Assembly (NCBI RefSeq): GCF_029873635.1
Contig: NC_080422.1
Span: 2,584,001 to 2,648,000, forward strand
DNA: 64,000 bases
Direction of reading: 5' to 3'
DNA from: Malania oleifera
Lineage: Eukaryota; Streptophyta; Magnoliopsida; Santalales; Ximeniaceae
Shown: positions 54,656 to 64,000 of the stretch, in pieces
Numbering within the stretch: position 1 is the first letter of the stretch
Layout of the letters: each line of letters starts with the position of its first letter
Translations under genes and position numbers: made by a program
Notes under the pieces: generated by a model
The model's database searches: none
Told to the model about the DNA's origin: nothing
What the model saw: only the letters and a program-made list of their open reading frames with translations

Positions 54656-54925
54656 ATTATTGAGAGGAACGACTTAGAATGTATAAACATAGGTCACATA
54701 GTGTACTAGTGAGAAATAATGAGTTAATTGCTGGGAAGGGTAATAGAAGGGAATCAGGGATAGGTATAGACTTAAAATAATTTGGAAAAATATAGTGGAT
54801 AAGGACTTAATATCCTTGAATCTGTAAAAAAAAAATGGCCTATGATCGTATAAATTAATGGAAAATAATTCATATAACCAATCCTGACTTAAGATTTGGT
54901 ATTGTTGTTATTGTTATTGAATTTT
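54656..54925 (+). mobile_element. RTE LINE 3' tail fragment, second
   Basis: A similar 3' fragment with ACATAGTGTACTAGTGAG, GGACTTAATATCCTTGAAT and a tail ATTGTTGTTATTGTTATTG. It overlaps the start of duplicated block X1 and recurs at 60893-61105. Confidence 0.78.
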
Positions 54926-55672
54926 ATTATATACTACATTAACATTATTTCTTAAATTTTTTTAATATACGTCATATTATATGCCTTAACACGTGCCATT
55001 GAGTTTTTGGTCTTTTCATCCAAGATTTTTCTTCGTTTTTTCTTTTAACCTGTTGTCCTCTCTTGGTTTAGTCTCTCTCGCACATGGAGGGGCTTAGGTG
55101 AGCCCCACAAGTTCCTTTTATACGCGTATGACGGGCCTCATTAATTTTTTTAGCCATTTACAACTTTTTTAATCCTCTCTCTTTGGCCACAAGTGCCCTA
55201 CTAAATTTCTAAAATTTATTTATTCAAATCTCTCTCTCTCTCTCTCTCTCTCTAAAATCTTTTCTTATTAGCCAAAAAAAATTAACATGAATGAATTCTA
55301 GAAAATAATTTTTTGAAAAAAAATTCCAACTCAACAACTTTACACCATTTTTTTTCGATACTTTTAAATTGTACAATTAATTTAAATTATTAGTCTCTAC
55401 TTTCTTTATTATTGATTTATATTTACATCACCTAAAAGTGTAGAATTAATTTTAATTTATATTATTCAAAATATAAAAATATATATATACTACATTGCGT
55501 TTTTATTTACATAAATTATATACATTAAAATTTGCATATATTATTAGAATTATTTTTAAAATATTCAATATAATATAATATAATACAATTTTTGTCCACT
55601 AAAATTATAGAATTATTTTTAATTAATATTATTCAAAATTATAGAAATATTACACTGTGTTACATTTCTGTT

Positions 55673-55705
<33 letters not shown>

Positions 55706-55923
55706 TAAATTATTATTTTTCGATGCATGTAAATTTATATCATCTGTACATGTCCATAATATTTTAAAGTTTTACATGCAACACGCAATTTTTATAAATA
55801 TTATATTATTCATATGAATATATCAAAATTTGTCAATTATATTTAACAAATAATAGAAAAAAATGTGTTAAATTATGATATTATTGTTAAAACTAATTAT
55901 CAAACTATGTACATACGTGTCTG

Positions 55924-55968
<45 letters not shown>

Positions 55969-57481
55969 GACAATTAATTTTAATAAAAACATACAAAAAA
56001 AGTTAAACCAATATATTGTTTATATTATATATTTTAAAGGTAATGTTTAATGAAATAGTAAATTCCAAAAATGTCTTATGCACTCTTAATAATAAGGTCA
56101 TATTCACAATTTCATGTTAAAATGATACATTGTTGTAATTTTATATTGTTATTCATTATCAAAGTCCAAAACTCAAATTCGTTTGTTATTTTTGGACAAT
56201 TTTATCTTCTTGAAAACATATTTAATTATTCTAATGTTATCTGAGTATAATTCAAACTTTTAACTATTATTTTTTTTAATTTACCTCATATGCTATATGA
56301 TTTTTGAACCCTTCGAGTTCATGTACAGCTAACACGTGGCACAAACAACTTTTTTTCCTTCCACCCACTTTTAATGTTTGATGCAGGTGGATCCATCTTA
56401 TTCTTCATTTTTTCTTTTATATTTTCTTTTCAATCGTTTTTATTGTTTATACATGACACGTAGACCTTCAGTAGAAGACAGGAGTCCTACTGTTGGCCTC
56501 CTTTAAGGAATATCTTCGGCAACTAATGATAAAATTTTTTTCCTTTGATTAAACAAATTTAATTATTTCTTTAAATAATTATTTCCTATTGTTAGAATTG
56601 TTGGCCGCTCAAGGAAGCTTAGTTGATCTATTTTTAAAGTGATTTAATTGGCAATTAATCACATTAAAAACATACAAAAAAGTTATACTTAAATATTATT
56701 TGTATTATATGTGTTTCAACATAATGTTTACTTCCATGCTAAAATGATATATTGTTGTAATTTTGTAGTATTCAAATTATTTGCTGACCAAGAAAGTTAG
56801 GTTGATATGCTTTTGTCGTGATTTAATTGACAACTAATCTCACTAAAAACACCAAAAAAAAAAAAAATTACACTTAAACTTTTTTGTCCTAGAAAACTTT
56901 ACTTGTATTCAATAGGATCTTCAATTATCATGAACTTTTACATCAATAACTTTTATGTGGAAAATAAATAAATCATAAACTATAAATTTTACATACCTAA
57001 ATCAGTCATATTGAATCTATCGAGAAGAACACCTAGAGAATCCGAATAAATTGTTTCTACCACTTTTCCTTCTTCTCTTTCCTTCCTTCACCAGATCTAT
57101 TGGATTTTCTGATGATTAGAAAAGTAAAGGTAGAGAGAGGACAATTCATCTCTTCCTATCTTTTCTTTGCAACTAACATCACCATATAGCTAACCTTAGA
57201 GATTATGAACTTAGTTTTTCTTACACTTCCTTAACTCTCCTTTCCTTAATTTAGCTTGATGTATAGCATGCCCATACAACTACTCTTCATAATAGTATAA
57301 TAGTAGCTAATTTATGTATAGGAATCTCTTCAAACTTCCACCATTAATTTCTCATATTAAATAAGCTAACCTTTTAGTTAACCCATATAGCCATTCATAT
57401 CCTTATCATATGAGACATATACCCTTCATGTGGGACTCATATCATTTATGTGAGACATATTCTTTGGGATATAAATCCTAC
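54719..57481 (-). repeat. Block X1, first copy of a 2.8-kb duplication
   Basis: Aligns with 60898-63692 along its length with few differences (TA tract length, a 22-24 base extra piece at about 61175 in X2, an 'attagattctcccattatcgg' piece at about 62345). Its right end, read on the minus strand, starts TGTAGGATTTATATCCC after a polypurine tract in block Y, so X probably begins with a copia-type LTR. No coding region. Holds (CT)n at about 55229-55253 and (TA)n at 55672-55699 and 55927-55967. Confidence 0.85.
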
Positions 57482-57915
57482 TGATATACCCCAAATATAT
57501 CACTTACCATAAATCCAAATGAGACTAGAGCCCAACATTGATGAGGGCAATTACCACCTAAGTCAACTGCTTAGACAGAGCAATTGACGCCAACTCCATG
57601 ACGATTAGAGCAATCTACGCCAACGTTATAACAATCGGAGCGATTCACGCTTACGCCATAATTCGCTAATAAATGGCACATCACCCTTGGATCAAACTCC
57701 ATCGCTACAAATGAAAATTCAAAGAAGAGGTTAAGGTATCTCATTCTAAACTCTACTTTACTGTTGCATAAAAAATCTCTCAAACCAATCCCTGACTTAG
57801 GCATCGGAGCAATCCCCCGGAGTACACCCCCGGTCCTCCAAGCCTTGCTTATTTATTTATTTTCAGGTGGTCGTGATCAGGAATCGTGAAGATCGTTCAA
57901 TTTTTGGTTGCAATA
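57482..57915 (+). repeat. 5' LTR of the non-coding element
   Basis: A 434-bp LTR, nearly identical to 59885-60317. The minus-strand ORF inside (57571-57804) recurs in the other LTR (59961-60206) and is not a gene. Confidence 0.9.
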
Positions 57916-57916
57916 G

Positions 57917-57936
57917 TTGGCGCCGTTTGTGGGAAC
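57917..57936 (+). other. Primer binding site of the non-coding element
   Basis: TTGGCGCCGTTTGTGGGAAC follows the LTR within one or two bases. TGGCGCCGTT is the core seen in elements primed by tRNA-Asp-like primers. Confidence 0.75.
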
Positions 57937-59309
57937 TTCTTGGGAGATTTTCTCTTTCAATCCTTGATCATGACTACATCAGATAATTGAAGGTTGATGC
58001 ATTGGCTCAATTAAGATCGTCCGAAATGCCACCGTCCAACACCTAGATGTACTCCATGCCGTCCAATCCATCGCTAATTGGGACCCTACCTAGTCCAAAC
58101 TCTTCATTCGTGGAATTGGATGGGACACTACCATCAAGAACCTCCACAATTTCTTCTCCACCTACAGTGACCTCGAAGAGGCCGTCGTGATTCTTAGCAA
58201 GGTCATTGGGAAAAGTAAAGGGTACAAGTTTATTACGTTCAAGCATGTTAATGGCGCTTTACTCGTGTTGAAGAAGCCAAGTAAGAAAATTGACGGATGA
58301 ATAACTGGGACCCAGCTTGCGATATTGGGAAATTTCGGATCTAATACGAATCTGACTACAATTGATGTTTCTATACACAAGATTTATGTAGCCAACGTGC
58401 CTATTCTCAAGGTATGAATTTTTCTCCATCATACAATAATAATTCTAAAAAAAATAAAATAAATAGATGCCACAGTTTTAACGCTTGAAAAGCTCCGCCT
58501 TAATGGCTAATAATAATTAATAGGATGTTCAAGATATTTAATTGATTGAACAGTGACTTATGCACTAAATGCATAGTGGGGTCATGACAGCTACACTTCC
58601 AGTCAAATAAACAAAACCAAACTTTAAAATTCCAATGGGTTAGCCTAATGCACCATGGGGTCAGCAATAATGACTCTTACACATTCATGTGCACTGAAAA
58701 GTGCTCTAAAAATTGAATTTGAAATTACAATTGAAAATTTGAGTTGAAATTACGATACACACTGAAATTGCATAATTGTTGCAACTGCAATCGACAAAAC
58801 CCCAAATAGCAAAACTAAACTTCTTAGTGACATTCAGTCAAACACCTAGAGCCCAATCAGTTAAATAATTCACACCATAATCAAAACAAACAGTAACAAA
58901 ATCACCATCGTCAATGGTAGACATCTCGCAGATCTCAATCTTAAACTTCAATTTGTCACTGCACTCACAACCCCATCCAACATGGGACTCACGAATCAAC
59001 TAGGATACAATCGAATAATCTGAGTTTATAGACCCCACATATGACACAAACAACACAAATATAGTTTGCGAAATCTATAACATTGCACGCTTACTTGCAA
59101 TTCCCTTCGCCACAAATGATCGAACACTTGGTGCATACACATCCAAACCCTTTGAAACAAATCCATCCCGAACAGATTAAGAATCCTAACTGATATTAAA
59201 AATACCAGAACTCACATCTTTAACCCCAATGAAATCAAAACTGCAAGAACCTATCGAATTGAACAACCATCCCGACATTATAAATTATCAAAATCTTACT
59301 GAAGATATA
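57937..59309 (+). other. Internal region of the element, no recognised coding
   Basis: About 58000-58400 has moderately GC-balanced text that might be a captured or decayed gene fragment (words such as tccaatccatcgctaattgg, gaagaggccgtcgtgattc), but I recognise no domain. The rest is AT-rich. Confidence 0.5.
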
Positions 59310-59779
59310 GCCCAAAAAATTAGCACAACTCATTAGGTAAGGAAGAATCGGCCCAACTGACGAGTAACGCTCGTGAGGGCAAAAGACTGCCCAAAAAATG
59401 AGCACAGCTCATTAGGCAAAGAAAAATTGGCCCAACTGATGAGCAACGCTCGTGAGGCCAGAAGACTGCCCAAAAAATGAGCACGACTCATTAGGCAAGG
59501 AAGAATCGGCCCAACTAACGAGCAACGCTCGTGAGGCTAGAAGATTGCCCAAAAAATGAGCACATCTCATTAGGCAAAGAAGAATCGACCTAACTGACGA
59601 GCAACGCTCGTGAGGCCAGAAGACTCCCCAAAAAATGAGCACAACTCATTAGACAAAGAAGAATCGACCCAACTGACGAGCAACGCTCGTGAGGCCCAGA
59701 AACGGCCCAAAATATGAGCACAATTCATTAAGCCAGAAATGACAAAAAAGAAGAGCATGACTCATGAAGCCACAAGTAG
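59310..59779 (+). repeat. 79-bp tandem array, five full copies plus a partial
   Basis: Units start at 59310, 59389, 59468, 59547, 59626 and 59705, an exact 79-bp period. Each has two short inverted repeats: ATGAG-CACAA-CTCAT and ACGAGC-AAC-GCTCGT. 79 is not a multiple of three, so the three overlapping minus-strand ORFs here are by-products of the repeat. Confidence 0.93.
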
Positions 59780-59884
59780 CCCAAAATGCCTCAAGAAAAG
59801 CTGCTCGACCAAAAAAAAAAAAAAAATACAACTTTTGAACTTTGGAAGCCAACTTCAAAAATTCGAAACTGAAGGAGGGACAAC

Positions 59885-60317
59885 TGATATACCCCAAATA
59901 TATCACTTACCATATATCCAAAGGAAACTAGAGTCCAACATAGATGAGGGCAATTACCACCTAAGTCAACTGCTCAGGCAGAGCAATTGACGTCAGCTCC
60001 ATATGACTAGAGCAATCTACGCCAACGTTATAACAACTGGAGCGATTCACGCTTACGCCATAATTCGCTAATAAATGGCACATCACCCTTGGGTCAAACT
60101 CCATCACTATAAATGAGGATTCAGAAAAGAGGTTAAGGTATCTTATTTTAAACTTTACTTTACTGTTGCATAAAAAACCTCTCAAGCCAATCCCTGACTT
60201 AAGCATCGGAGCGATCCCCGAGAGTACACCCCAAGTCCTCCCAGCCTTACTTATTTATCTCTTTTCAGGTGGTCGTGATTAGAGATCGTGAAGGTCGTTC
60301 AATTTTTTGCTGCAACA
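59885..60317 (+). repeat. 3' LTR of the non-coding element
   Basis: A 433-bp LTR ending GCTGCAACA, followed by CCTAC. ACTATAAATGAGG (about 60106-60118) is a possible TATA region. Confidence 0.9.
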
Positions 60318-60892
60318 CCTACATTCTCCCACTTGGCCCATATAAATGATATTAATATGGATTAACAAATAACCATAATATGCACAAAACATTAGTTTAG
60401 TTATACTATTCAATGAGATTACCATAATATCATAATTAAACAACTCATTAGCATGAGTCATGACGATAAATATCATTAGAGCAACATCTTCCTTTCCATG
60501 CACCACAATACTAATAAATTAATCACTTAACTATGATCCATAATAGGAAGTTATCATACTATCTCTATAATGTTTTTGTCAAAGATCATTTCTGTTTAAC
60601 AATAATTCATCTTCTTTAATTACGTAAATGATGGTAAATAGAAATAATGTTTAGAAACACTTTTATTAATATCATTATAAATGTTATAGAACAACCATAA
60701 AAATCCACTATCATACATCAATGATTACAACAAAAACTCATGTGATCGGCATGTTCTTTAAATATTTTTGGTGTCAATCCCTTCATTAAAAGATATGCTA
60801 TCATGAGCTCAACCCTTATAGATTGTCTATTCCATATATATTTTTCCTATACACTTTTACTAATAGTAAACTATTATATTTACGTTCAAACT
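60318..60892 (-). pseudogene. Block Y1: copia RNase H end and 3' tail
   Basis: On the minus strand AYLLMKGLTPKIFKEHADHM (about 60800-60740) is the usual C-terminal end of copia RNase H, followed by a non-coding tail and a purine-rich CCAAGTGGGAGAA (60325-60337) next to TGTAGG, the likely LTR start. It recurs at 63688-64000. Confidence 0.75.
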
Positions 60893-61105
60893 CCATAGTG
60901 AGTTAGTTGCTGTGAAGGATAGTAGAAGGGAATTAGGGATAGGATTAAACTTAAAATAATTTAAAAAAATATAGCCAATAAGGATTTAATATCCCTAAAT
61001 CTGTAAAAAAAAAAAATAGTGTATGATCTTATAAATTAATGGAAAATGATTCATATAATCGATTCTATCTAGTAAGACTTAAGATTTAGTATTATTGTTA
61101 TTGTT
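60893..61105 (+). mobile_element. RTE LINE 3' tail fragment, third
   Basis: A truncated copy of the tail at 54719-54925: GTGAGTTAGTTGCTGTGAAG, AGGATTTAATATCCCTAAAT and ATTATTGTTATTGTTATTG. Part of block X2. Confidence 0.78.
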
Positions 61106-61877
61106 ATTGAATTTTATTATATACTACATTAGCATTATTTCTTAAATTTTTTTAATATATGTCATATTATATGCACGGCAACCAACCTACCGGCCAACCT
61201 TAACACGTGCCATTGAGTTTTTTGTCTTTTCATCCAAGATTTTTCTTCGTTTTTTCTTTTAACCTTTTGTCCTCTCTTGCTCTCGCACATGGAGGGGCTT
61301 AGGTGAGCCCCACAAGTTCCTTTTACACGCATATGACGGGCCTCATTAATTTTTTTAAGCCATTTACAACTTTTTTAATCCTCTCCCTTTGGCCACATGA
61401 GCCCTACTAAACTTCTAAAATTTATTTATTCAAATCTCTCTCTCTCTCTCTAAAATCTTTTCTTATTAGCCAAAAAAAATTTTAAAAAAAATTAACATGA
61501 ATGAATTCTAGCAAATAATTTTTTGAAAAAAAATTCTAACTCAACAACTTTATATCATTTTTTTCGATACTTTTACATTATACAATTAATTTAAATTATT
61601 AGTCTCTACTTTCTTTATTATTGATTTATATTTACATCACCTAAAAGTGTAGAATTAATTTTAATTTATATTATTCAAAATACAGAAATATATATACTAC
61701 ATTGCATTTCCGTTTACATAAATTATATACATTAAAATTTGCATATATTATTAGAATTATTTTTAAAATATTCAATATAATGTAATATAATACAATTTTT
61801 GTCCACTAAAATTATAGAATTATTTTTAATTAATATTATTCAAAATTATAGAAATATATACACCGTGTTACATTTCT

Positions 61878-61915
<38 letters not shown>

Positions 61916-63692
61916 AATTATTATTTTTCGCTACATGTAAATTTATATCATTTGTACATGTCCATAATATTTTAAAGTTTTACATGCAACATGCAATTTT
62001 TATAAATATTATATTATTCATATGAATATATCAATATTTGTCAATTATGTTTAACAAATAATAGAAAATAATGTGTTAAATTATGATATTATTGTTGAAA
62101 CTAATTATCGAACTACGTACATCGTGTATGAACATATATATATGACAATTAATTTTAATAAAAACATACAAAAAAAGTTAAACCAATATATTGTTTATAT
62201 TATGTATTTTAAAGGTAATGTTTAATGAAATAGTAAATTCCAAAAATGTCTTATGCATTCTTAATAATAGGGTCATATTTACAATTTCATATTAAAATGA
62301 TATATTGTTGCAATTTTACATTGTTATGATTGATATTAATATTTAGATTCTCCCATTATCGGTATTCATTATCAAAGTTCAAAACTCAAATTCGTTTGTT
62401 ATTTTTGGACAATTTTATTTTCTTGAAAACATATTTAATTATTCTAATGTTATCAGCATATAATTCAAACTTTTAATTATTATTATTTTTAATTTACCTC
62501 ATATGTTATATGATTTTTGAACCCTTCGAGTTCATGTACAGCTAACACGTGGCACAAACAATTTTTTTTTCATTCCACCCACTTTTATTGTTGGATGCAG
62601 GTGGATCCATCTTCTTTTTCATTTTTTCTTTTTTATTTTCTTTTCAATCGTTTTTTATTTTTTATACATGACATTCCGACAAAAGAAAGGGGTCCTACTG
62701 TTGGCCTCCTTTAAGGAATCATCTTCGGCAACTAATGGTAAAATTTTTTTCTTTTGATTAAACATATTTAATTATTTCTTTAAATAATTATTTTCTATTG
62801 TTAAAATTGTTGGCTACTAAAGGAAGCTTAGTTGATCTATTTTTTAAGTGATTTAATTGGCAATTAATCACATTAAAAACATACAAAAAAGTTATACTTA
62901 AATATTATTTGTATCATATGTGTTTCAACATAATGTTTACTTTCATGCTAAAATGATATATTGTTGTAATTTTGTATTATTCAAATTATTTGCTGACCAA
63001 GAAAGTTAGGTTGATATGTTTTTGTCGTGATTTAATTGACAACTAATCTCACTAAAAACACAAAAAAAAATAATTAAACTTAGCACTTTTTTGTCCTAGA
63101 AAACTTTACTTGCATAGTATTCAATAGGATCTTCAATTAATAAGAAACTTTACATCAATAACTTTTAGGTGGAAAATAAATAAATCATAAACTATAAATT
63201 TTACATACCTAAATCAACCATATTGAATCTATCGAAAATAACACTTAGAGAATTCGAAGAAATTGTTTCTACCACTTTTCTTCATTCTCTTTCCTTCCTT
63301 CACCAGATCTATGAGATTTTCTGATGATTAGAGATGTAGAGGCAAAGAGAGGACAATTCATTACTTCCTATCTTTTATTTGCAGCTAACATCACCATATA
63401 GCTAACCTTAGAACTTATGAACTTAAATTTTCTTACACTTCCTTAACTCTCATTTCCTTAGCTTAGCTTAATGTATAGCATGCCCATAATACAACTACTC
63501 CTCATAGTAGTAGCTGATTTATGTATAGAAATCTCTTCAAACTTCCACCATTAATTTCTCATATTAAATAAGCTAACATTTTAGTTAACTCATACAACCA
63601 TTAATACATATCCTTATCATAAGGGACACATTCCCTATATGTGGGACCCATATCATTCATGTGGGACATATCCTTTGGGATATAAATCCTAC
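60898..63692 (-). repeat. Block X2, second copy of the 2.8-kb duplication
   Basis: Same content and order as X1 (54719-57481) with high identity, including the (TA)n tract at 61880-61912. It joins block Y2 at 63688 without the 2.8-kb element, which shows the empty target site. Confidence 0.85.
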
Positions 63693-64000
63693 ATTCTCTC
63701 ACTTGACCCATATGAATTATATTAATATGGATTAACAATTAACCATAATATGCACAAAACATTAGTTTAGTTATACTATTCAATGAGATTACCATAATAT
63801 CATAATTAAACAACTCATTAGCATGAGTCATGACGATAAATATCATTAGAGCAACATCTTCCTTTCCATGCACCACAATACTAATAAATTAATCCCTTAA
63901 CTATGATCCATAATAGGAAGTTATCATACTGTCTCTGTAATGTCTTTGTCAAAGATCATTTCTATTTAATAATAATTTATCTTCTTTAATTACGTAAATG
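63688..64000 (-). pseudogene. Block Y2: copia 3' tail, cut by the window end
   Basis: Matches 60318-60630 closely (polypurine tract, 3' non-coding tail). The RNase H end expected about 110 bp further on lies outside the window. Confidence 0.7.

Larger units (their letters stand above)
57482..60317 (+). mobile_element. Non-coding LTR retrotransposon (2.8 kb)
   Basis: LTRs at 57482-57915 and 59885-60317 start TGATATACCCC and end CAA[C/T]A. Exact target copies CCTAC lie at 57477-57481 and 60318-60322. The primer site TTGGCGCCGTTTGTGGGAAC follows the 5' LTR; it is the type used by Athila/Tat-like gypsy elements. GGAGGGACAAC precedes the 3' LTR as a polypurine tract. The 1.97-kb inside has no gag or pol and contains a 79-bp tandem array. 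It must have been moved by proteins of another element. Confidence 0.9.

Noticed and set aside
58041..58380. Minus-strand ORFs in the non-coding LTR element as a captured gene
   Set aside because: They overlap in different frames and I recognise no domain. A captured gene fragment is possible but unsupported.
59412..59906. Three overlapping hydrophobic-looking ORFs on the minus strand
   Set aside because: They are translations of the 79-bp tandem array in shifting frames.
57571..60206. Similar minus-strand ORFs at 57571-57804 and 59961-60206
   Set aside because: They are the two LTRs of the non-coding element, not a duplicated gene.
1..64000. tRNA, rRNA or snRNA genes
   Set aside because: I found no clover-leaf with paired A and B boxes and no rRNA or snRNA core. 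tRNA-like words occur only as retrotransposon primer sites. A tRNAscan or Infernal run would settle it.

Overview
This window is from a nuclear plant genome, most likely a flowering plant with large, repeat-laden introns. The evidence is one spliced nuclear gene whose plant-type introns begin GT (one GC) and end AG, surrounded by Ty1-copia, Ty3-gypsy chromovirus and RTE-type LINE sequence with plant tRNA-Met primer sites. I cannot name the species. There is no bacterial-style operon, CRISPR array, rRNA or tRNA gene. Most long ORFs are pieces of decayed transposons or shadows of them.

Layout. (1) 893-14152 is a minus-strand Ty1-copia element with two LTRs and an exact 5-bp target duplication (CCACT). 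It was later broken by a 2.1-kb solo LTR (2500-4593), a 0.9-kb solo LTR (4812-5732) and a minus-strand RTE LINE (6337-11090), which itself carries a 2.4-kb solo LTR (6811-9251). (2) 15200-28906 is a plus-strand Ty3-gypsy chromovirus with an exact TTATA target duplication. Two solo LTRs of one other family sit in it in opposite orientations: one in its 5' LTR (16731-18999, +) and one in its integrase (23466-25730, -). (3) 29260-52052, minus strand, is the only gene I believe is functional. It is an EMB8-like (YheT-type) alpha/beta hydrolase of 456 residues in 8 exons that splice into one open frame. Intron 6 is 19,412 bp, has a GC donor, and holds a solo LTR, a 591-bp gag-bearing element, a tandemly duplicated copia element and a full-length RTE LINE. 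Every intronic retroelement whose strand I could read is antisense to the gene. (4) 52053-54111 is the promoter side of the gene, then AT-rich DNA. (5) 54112-64000 holds RTE tails and a tandemly duplicated copia 3' end (blocks X and Y). A 2.8-kb non-coding LTR element with a 79-bp tandem array has inserted between X1 and Y1.

The strongest signals beyond ordinary annotation are: clusters of the palindrome TCGTCGACGA (or other short repeated words) just upstream of the TATA box in several unrelated LTRs; a hairpin array in the copia leader whose stems co-vary; a 79-bp array with two hairpins per unit; a near-perfect 77-bp foldback before a copia polypurine tract; and the giant GC-AG intron that separates the nucleophile serine of the hydrolase from its acid and histidine.
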